64,000 bases of DNA, taken from the NCBI GenBank assembly GCA_003024175.1, contig MDYQ01000150.1:1-64000 (forward strand). Reading direction: 5' to 3'. Shown here piece after piece: positions 57,930 to 64,000 of this stretch (positions within the stretch are counted from its first letter, which is position 1; the number at the start of each line of letters is the position of its first letter). The notes beneath the pieces are model-generated. The model saw only the letters and a program-made list of their open reading frames with translations, was not told the origin of the DNA and searched no databases. The DNA is from Planoprotostelium fungivorum (taxonomy: Eukaryota > Evosea > Variosea > Cavosteliida > Cavosteliaceae). Position numbers and translations under genes: made by a program.

Positions 57930-59150
57930 ATGTGGCTCATACTCCTCCTCACTATCGTCATCCTCTACACACTCTCTCAGTACTTCTCTCGTTATGGACC
58001 TACCAAGTCATTTCAGGGAAAGACTGTCGTTATCACTGGTGCTTCTTCTGGCATTGGAAAAGCGTTGGCTCTTCGTTACGCCCAGTTAGGCTCGAAGTGA
58101 GATCACCAAAGGATGTTTAATCTGAAGACGACGGATAGGATGGTATTGGCCGCTCGACGCAGAGATCTGTTAGATGACGTTGTCAAAGCATGCATCTCAC
58201 AGGGAACAGATGCCATTGCAGTCACAGTCGACGTCACGAAGGAAGATGATTGCAAGTGAGATCCAACACCTCAATTGACAACTGATGTCGCTCAGAAAAC
58301 TGATCGAAGAGGCTCTAGCCAAGTTTGGTTCCATCGATCTATTGGTAATCGTCAGCTCTGATCGCAACGTTCTCACACCATCGCAGATCTTGAATGCAGG
58401 AAGAGGAACTCTGATGCCTCTAAGACATGTCAAACCTTTCGAGCTGGACTTTATGAAATCACTCACCGAGATCAACTATTACGGCTGCATCTACCCCACA
58501 GTCCAAGCTCTGCCTCACATCAGATCATCCAAGGGAAACATTGCCGTCATCTCATCTCTGTCAGGTGCACCGTACATCTCTTATAGCGACGTCCTCGACA
58601 CAATCATCGTTCATATCATCTTCCATCTGATGCATCACAGCCAAAGTCCCTTCAGAGGGTAGAGCCTTCTATGCAGCTACGAAGGCAGCCATCAACTCCT
58701 TCTACAGTTGTCTGCGCGTGGAGGAGCCAGACATCACCGTCACGCTCATTAACCCAGGTGATTCGACAGATGTAATGTCAAATGAGATGACCTCTAAATG
58801 CAGGATTTGTTAGCACAGAGATCAACGACCACTCTTTCAAACCGAAAGGATTCAAGAGGCACATGTGAGATGGATGTTCATATCATCATGCTGATGCATG
58901 TGGACAGGGAGGAGTCCTCCAAGATGACCGCTGCGAGGTGTGCAGAGTTGTGTGAGGGATATATCTCTCGTGGTGTGATCGATGAAGTCATGACACCTCT
59001 GTGAGTTGCATCTGCATCTGCATCTCATGTGATCTGATGTGAGATGATAGGGGCAAATTTGGATATTTCATGGCTTACTTCTTTCCTGGTCTCGTGGACA
59101 TCATCTCCAGACAGAAGTCGAAACAGATCTCGGCTCTCATCCCCGAATAA
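57930..59150 (+). CDS. Membrane-anchored short-chain dehydrogenase/reductase
   Basis: The N-terminal MWLILLLTIVILYTLSQYF is a membrane anchor, as in DHRS7/HSD11B-like or KDSR-like ER enzymes. The Rossmann domain shows TVVITGASSGIGKALALRY (nucleotide-binding TGxxxGIG), the cofactor-selecting AARRR (basic, NADPH preference), VTVDVTKEDD and EINYYGCIYPTVQALPHI. NIAVISSLSG supplies the serine, and the catalytic YAATK follows after an intron in RAFYAATKAAINSF. The C-terminal KFGYFMAYFFPGLVDIISR is membrane-associated. Insertions around VSSDRNVLTPSQILNAGRG replace the usual NNAG strand, which is unusual. Substrate not known. About six introns. The poly(A) hexamer overlaps the stop (59146-59151). Confidence 0.8.
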
Positions 59151-59387
59151 AGAAGAGGGATTGATTGAAGAGCATTGCCCTGTGCGAGAGGACAGAGTTG
59201 ATTCGTCTCCTTTGTCTCAAACATCATGCAATCATCGATCGACGTTCTGAAATTCGAAATGCAAGCTGAAACATCACATCTCATGATTCTATGGCACATG
59301 CACATTATAGGGAGATGAGAGAACAGTCTTTACAAAGAAGCAATTTACATGTTCGTCTCTCGTCTTTATGCAAATATAGAAAACAGT

Positions 59388-59603
59388 TTAGTGGGTAGCC
59401 TTCTGCTTGTAAGCCTCGGCCTTGGCGTCGTGGCTCGACTCGTCCATCTTGTCCTTGGCAGCGTCGATGCCGGCGTTGAGACGAGTGCCGATGCTCTGGT
59501 CGGAGTCCTTGGCGACCTCCTTGTTGGCCTCCTTCGAGCCGGTGGCGAAGGTTGACTGGACGGACTCTGAGACGTAGTTGGCGGCGTTCTTGATGGTTTC
59601 CAT
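59388..59603 (-). CDS. Grg1/CCG-1-like small hydrophilic stress protein
   Basis: A single exon encodes 71 residues starting METIKNAANYVSESVQ and ending DESSHDAKAEAYKQKATH. It closely resembles the fungal glucose-repressible/clock-controlled protein family (Grg1/Ccg-1), including the KEANKEVAKDSDQSIGTRLN middle. Such proteins are very abundant, hydrophilic and induced by starvation or during sporulation; the biochemical role is unknown. No intron is visible, in contrast to nearly all neighbours. The 5' flank on the minus strand is 390 bp long. The family is best known from filamentous fungi, so presence in a protist is notable. Whether it is inherited or acquired cannot be told here. Confidence 0.85.
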   Translation of the reverse strand: METIKNAANYVSESVQSTFATGSKEANKEVAKDSDQSIGTRLNAGIDAAKDKMDESSHDAKAEAYKQKATH

Positions 59604-59991
59604 TGTTCTTTGTGTGTTGTTCTGTTGTTTGTGTGGTTGAGGCTGAACTGAAATGGTATGCGTAAAATGAAATTTCGGTGCAATTCTACCCGAATGGGAA
59701 ATACGGCGTGGAACACGGAGAATACACGAAGAGGCTTCGTTACGTAGATGAGGAGATTTCGGTCTAATCCACGCACTGCGATGTTGGTCATTACCTCTTT
59801 CGGAACTGCAAATGAAAAGCTGGAGTGTTATTCGGTGAGGTTCTGAAGTCTGGCGCTTTCTTAGAGTGTATTGTAATTTCTGTTGTTCGATCGTAGTGGT
59901 AGCATGCATCAGACATCCTGAGACCCGGAACGAAACACGCGGTGAAGAAGAAAACAAACAGACGACAGAAGCTGAACAGCAGGTAGTTTCG
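59604..59991. other. Upstream region of the Grg1-like gene
   Basis: About 390 bp without a credible gene. Because it is the 5' side of a probably strongly expressed small gene, it likely holds the promoter and leader. The first 40 bp (gttctttgtgtgttgttctgttgtttgtg and following, described only by type) are T/G-rich, giving a CA-rich leader on the mRNA. No TATA box stands out. Confidence 0.35.
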
Positions 59992-60207
59992 ATGATGGCT
60001 CGAAGCGACCACATCTTCTACAGCGATGACGAGGACATCAAATTTGTTACCGAACGCATCATTGAGGATTCTATTGGTCTTCTAGATGAAATACCATCCA
60101 TCTCACCATCAAGATTCGAGATGAAAAGACCGATCATGCAATTTGTCTTTATCAATTCTCTTGGTGGGCCATCAAGGAAGAATAAAAGTCGGTGGCATTC
60201 TCCGTGA
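59992..60207 (+). CDS. Possible small acidic protein, converging on RalGAP-beta
   Basis: An open frame of about 71 residues starts MMARSDHIFYSDDEDIKFVT and continues RIIEDSIGLLDEIPSISPSRF. Two adjacent ATGs mark the start. The first 50 residues look protein-like (acidic N-terminus, helical middle), but the last part overlaps the end of the RalGAP-beta gene on the other strand. I do not recognise it. It may be a real short gene whose true end is earlier through an intron, or chance. Confidence 0.3.
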   Translation: MMARSDHIFYSDDEDIKFVTERIIEDSIGLLDEIPSISPSRFEMKRPIMQFVFINSLGGPSRKNKSRWHSP

Positions 60208-63200
60208 CTCTGTGCTTGTGGATGAACTGGCTGAGGGCATCCTTTCTCAACATGAGAGGTTCCACCTTACTTCCGAGCAACCTCGCTGCGTTGATGGCTG
60301 TCTCTCTCAGCAGGACGGGAAGACGGAGGGGTGTGACAGCCATGTTATCCACCAGGGGTCCGATGAGTGGAAGGTTCTGATCGTCATTCAGCATCGTGAT
60401 GTTGGTGATCGTCACATCACGTCTGTGATGATGATCATGTGATGATGGTGATGACAATCGGATGATGATGATGGCAATGTGACGATGGAGATGATGATGT
60501 CACCTGTTCTTCGGTGTGGATGCGAACGAAGACGAGTTTGCTGTTGAGAGGAGAGAGTAAGATGTGGACGCTGGCGTCCAGCGCTGGATCCGGTCTGTAC
60601 TGCTCCAAATCTTCCACCCACGTGATCAACACCTTCGACTGTCGCAGGAAACTGAATTTCGTTCAGATCTCCGCGAGTTTTCTCTCAATTTCACCTCAAT
60701 CGAGTCTCTTGAGGAGAAGATTCCTGGAAAAACATGCCTACGCCGAATATGACCTCGGTGTCTGCGTGACGTCACCCTCGCATTCGCAGATTTGAGACGA
60801 CTCACCGAAGTTGGCGTAGTAAGGAGCCTGCGTTCCCGCCTCTTTCGTGAGATTTCCCTTGAATCCACGGTGCTCGTCCAATTTGACCTGATCGAGGTCA
60901 GTCCGGAAAGTGAAACAATAAAATGAAATAAAATATCACCAGCCAGCCGAGGTGTTGCACGAGGTGTCTGAAGCCTTCAGACGAGCCTCTGTTATCTAAA
61001 ATGTGAGGCAACTCTGTCTGTTCTCTATTGACAAACAAGACACCAATCTGGTAGGTCTCCCTCCTATGCCACGTCATCCACTGTCGTTACGACAAGATCG
61101 ACTCACTCTGGCATCTGGTCGAGATATCTCAAGTCCTCCTCCAGCCCATCAGGGTTTACCGCGTAGAAATCTTCCTTGTAATTCGATCCACGGTACCCTG
61201 TGACGTCAGATGACGTCATCGTTGTAGACGGACTCACCCAAATGATGTACGAGGAGGCGAACGGTCGTGCTATCGGTACCATCACCCAGACTCAGAGGAG
61301 GTGTCGGCCTCTTCAACTTGAGATCCCTGAAATTTCTCAGAAAATTCGACTCGATGTACAACGTACGGTTCTCTCAAACTCTCGGCTACTTCTCTGTACT
61401 GCTGGACGATCCTTCTCGTTCCCTTCAGAACCCTCTCGTATAGTTCGTACTGTGAATCCGACAGTGCCTCTGATGAGGTCAGATGACGTCATCACACATC
61501 ATCACCTTTGGCGCTCTGGATGAGCGGCTCATCGTCTTCCACTGGTGGCCATTTGTACGGTTTGAACGGAGAGAAAGGTAAGTTGGAGCTGGCGGGCTCG
61601 CGGTAGCTGTCCTTCTCGTACTCCATCTCCGAATTCCACACGAATTTTCCCGCCATCGATCGCAGGATGAGGGTCACCTTCTGGCGTGTACCTGAGTTTT
61701 CCGTGAGTTTTCAGTGAGAAGTCGGTGGATCACCTTCTCTGCGGTCGTGCTTGATGATAGAGAGGAGGGTGTGACCATCCACGATAAAGTGTTTGACGTC
61801 GCTCTTCTTCAGAGAATACATCTTCAAGATGTCGGACTCGTTGTAGAGGGACGATATTCTGGAAGGTCCCAAATCCGTTACCGGGAAATTGTCGATGTGG
61901 TTCATGATCTTCTCGTAGGCAACCAGGGCGACGTTCTGTTTCACCCCTTTAGGTACGTACGGTTACGTAAGAGCTCACTTGAATGGGCATGGTGACGATG
62001 TGACGGAGGGTACTCTTGGAGTGAGAGATGGAGGGGCTAGAAGTTTTGGGACTCTGCATGGGAGGAGTTCTCGGGTTGTGGCCGATGCCGAGAGCTAACA
62101 CGGATAAGACCTGAAATTTCCGTGAGATTTCGAGGAAGATTCGATGAATGATCACGTGATGGATGAGAGTCTGTTGGTTGAGGATCCAAGGACCTGACAT
62201 GACCCTGACGGGTGTCAGAGAACAAATTTTCCCGCCAAAATTCTCACCAGTCGAGGAGGGTGTGGAGGGCTCGCACGATGATATTTTCCGCGACTTTTCC
62301 GTTCTGCAGGGCCGTTTCGATGAAACCCGTCAGAATCGTCACCGATTTTACGGCGTTCTACAACGAGTCAATCCATCCGTCTACAACGACGTTCCATCCC
62401 AATATTTCACCTTTTGTGGTTGATATTGTAACAATCTCGACAATTGGGACAAGAGGCTCAAACTCGCCATGACATCATCCGTCGTCCAGATATTTTCCGT
62501 GATTTTTCTTCCCAAGTAAGACATCACATACGACATCGTACTCACGTCAGAACAAAAGTGACGATGGACTCTGAGAAAGTCTGAACGACTTGAACGTTGG
62601 GTAAATTCTCCAGCAAGTAAGATTGGATGATCCACAGAAGCAGCTGTCGATTCTGAGAGTTGTCTTCTGTCTGAAGTCCATCCATGAGAACCTCGTTGAA
62701 GGTAGAGTGGATCTGTAGAGTCAGTGACGATGATGTCGCTGTCGTTCACCTCGTTGAATTTGATGGTAGGGAAGTCCTGCGCAGATTTCAGATTCGTGCG
62801 AAGAGTGATGACGTCATCTCACGTCGTTATTTGCGATGGCCAGATCGGTGAAGTGTGAAGGGAAAGACAAGAGGGAACACAGGACTCTCAATGCACTCTC
62901 TCTCAAGCTACTGAAGGGTACGGAGATTCCTGTGAAATTTCAGTACGAAGGGGTGGATCACGTGACACACGATCGAATTTCGTGGCGACCATGATGCAAC
63001 GGATGGCCTCCAGGTAGTAAGGCATGAGGACTCTGCTGCCCTCTAATTCCTTCTTGAACAGATCGACGCTGTTGCTGATGACCACAGACATCAAGTAATT
63101 GTTGTGACGGATGATCTACAACGAGTCAATCTACGTCTGATGACGTCAAGGTGACGTGGTATGATATCGTGATGACGTGGAAGAGTGATGACCTTCTGTG

Positions 63201-64000
63201 CGGTGTAGTAATAAGCGGCGAGGTGTCTCCTCTCGAATTTTGTTGTAGAATTCTTGCTGATGATGACCTTGGTAGCTGTGATGAACGCCTGAGCTTTTCC
63301 CTTGTCGAACGCCCTGTCACCGAATTTCAGACGAAATTTCGAGTTACGCTCACCCCTTGTCGTCCTCTGTGATGTGTGCACTGATGCAATCGAACAAGAA
63401 CATTTCGGTCAATTCGAATATGGTGTTACCCTCTGGCGGCTAAATTGATTCAGCCGTCGGAAGAATGCGGAAGAATATCACCTGCAGGGTAGCACCCTTT
63501 GTTCCGATGTTGAGGAATTGTTCGACCACTTGGTGCACACCTCTCAGTGCTTCCAAGTGATTGTTGGGAACTGAAATTCCGTTGACATTTCCCAATAGAT
63601 CTGACAGTCAAAGACAAATAAGAAGATGAAAGGGAAGAGAGGATACACAAAAATTTGTGCCAGAAGAAGTAAGTCAATTCTTCGTCCAATTCAAACACTT
63701 CACCCTCACTGTCCCAATTGAGTCCCAATCCTCGAAATCTCACTCACTATTCGTTGATCTGCAGTGTGGGAGAGCCTTCCTCTCCTCCGTACAACTGATG
63801 GATGACTTTGGCCGTGAAACCAGCACACATGTTGCTCCACTGGTACATCAGTGGTAGTCTGTGTCTCCATCTTCTCGATAGCTTAGCCAAGTGTGACCAC
63901 AGGTACTCGTCCGTCGTCTTTGATCTCATCCAAATACCAAATAGAACCTAGGATTCAGTGAAACGGGGTCGTTATTCTACATGATGATGGGGTAGATCAT
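60152..64000 (-). CDS. RALGAPB: Ral GTPase-activating protein subunit beta (RALGAPB), 5' end beyond window
   Basis: The catalytic partner RalGAP-alpha needs this subunit, and together they form a TSC2/TSC1-like GAP for Ral/Rheb-type GTPases. The C-terminal Rap-GAP-like domain is clear: LDEHRGFKGNLTKEAGTQAP, YYANF, VLITWVEDLEQYRPDP, LLSPLNSKLVFVRIHTEEQ, PLIGPLVDNMAVTPLRLPVL, RETAINAARLL and ATDFYSSLM. Upstream exons include VTLILRSMAGKFVWNSEMEY. At the right edge WRHRLPLMYQWSNMCAGFT corresponds to the WRHH...QWSKV helix near the N-terminus of the animal protein. The reading enters from beyond 64000, so the N-terminus is missing. More than twenty introns, many with GATGACGTCATC-like sequence. 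The stop is at 60152. Confidence 0.85.

Noticed and set aside
57683-57961. Minus-strand open frame opposite the dehydrogenase start
   Set aside because: It overlaps the signal-anchor exon of the dehydrogenase on the other strand and has no recognisable pattern.
1-64000. Retroviral, Polinton-like or other virus-derived insertions
   Set aside because: I looked for reverse transcriptase, integrase, capsid or packaging-ATPase motifs and long terminal repeats and saw none.

Overview
This is a eukaryotic chromosome end. The left edge is a tract of CCCTAAA repeats (TTTAGGG on the other strand), and a gene-dense region with very short introns follows. Introns are mostly 35-60 bp with GTGAGT/GTGAGA-like donors and simple AG acceptors. 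They occur every few hundred bases, so most proteins were read by joining exons across frames by eye. I count about 31 supported genes in 64 kb. No rRNA, canonical tRNA, CRISPR, prophage, retroviral or Polinton-like element was recognised. Gene content points to a free-living protist, and my inference is an amoebozoan of the protosteloid or Acanthamoeba type. The clues are an LRR/beta-helix receptor with a tyrosine-kinase-type catalytic loop, a bacterial-style nucleotidyl cyclase fused to coiled coils, saposin-like proteins, a GARP subunit, ATG7 and RalGAP-beta. The species itself cannot be proved from the sequence. Two axonemal-type proteins suggest a flagellated stage, and an SBP2 homologue suggests selenoprotein synthesis.

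Layout, left to right. 1-62: telomere. 63-1212: subtelomeric stretch without a clear gene. 1.2-5.2 kb (+): cyclase/coiled-coil protein, then a GT31 glycosyltransferase. 5.3-6.4 kb (-): secreted triple-saposin protein. 6.9-8.2 kb (+): unknown coiled-coil protein. 8.4-10.5 kb (-): thioredoxin-PUL-STI1 protein. 10.6-12.4 kb (+): dihydrofolate synthase, meeting an isoprenylcysteine-methyltransferase-like gene (12.4-13.0 kb, -) with one base between their stop codons. 13.1-17.3 kb: two small unknowns, the BCKDH E2 subunit and riboflavin kinase. 17.6-20.1 kb (+): Lys/Glu-rich repeat protein. 20.3-23.6 kb (+): YIPF6, then an RRM-PAH-RRM protein. 24.1-29.6 kb (+): receptor kinase. 29.9-36.8 kb (+): glutaminyl cyclase, glucoamylase-like enzyme, SCYL-tail-like protein, ribosomal protein S9. 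37.1-38.8 kb (-): SBP2-like protein, flanked by a minisatellite.

38.9-64 kb: CIMIP2-like protein (+), ankyrin protein (-), catalase (+), UBC12 (+), VTT/DedA membrane protein (+), CFAP73/CCDC42-like protein (-), VPS51 (+), ATG7 (+), MORN protein with an acylation signal (-), short-chain dehydrogenase (+), Grg1/CCG-1-like protein (-), and RalGAP-beta (-), which runs off the right edge. Neighbours do not form one pathway. They share compact architecture: divergent promoters of about 90-160 bp, tandem gaps of about 50 bp, and poly(A) signals overlapping stop codons. Membrane traffic and autophagy recur (YIPF6, VPS51, ATG7, VTT protein, RalGAP-beta).

Most worth following: a putative RRM-PAH-RRM fusion; a decamer (CTACAACGAG) found eight times in 25 kb, six of them in introns; two VPS51 introns that look like antisense tRNA 3' ends with Pol III B-boxes; the LRR/beta-helix/kinase receptor; and a fungal-type Grg1 gene.
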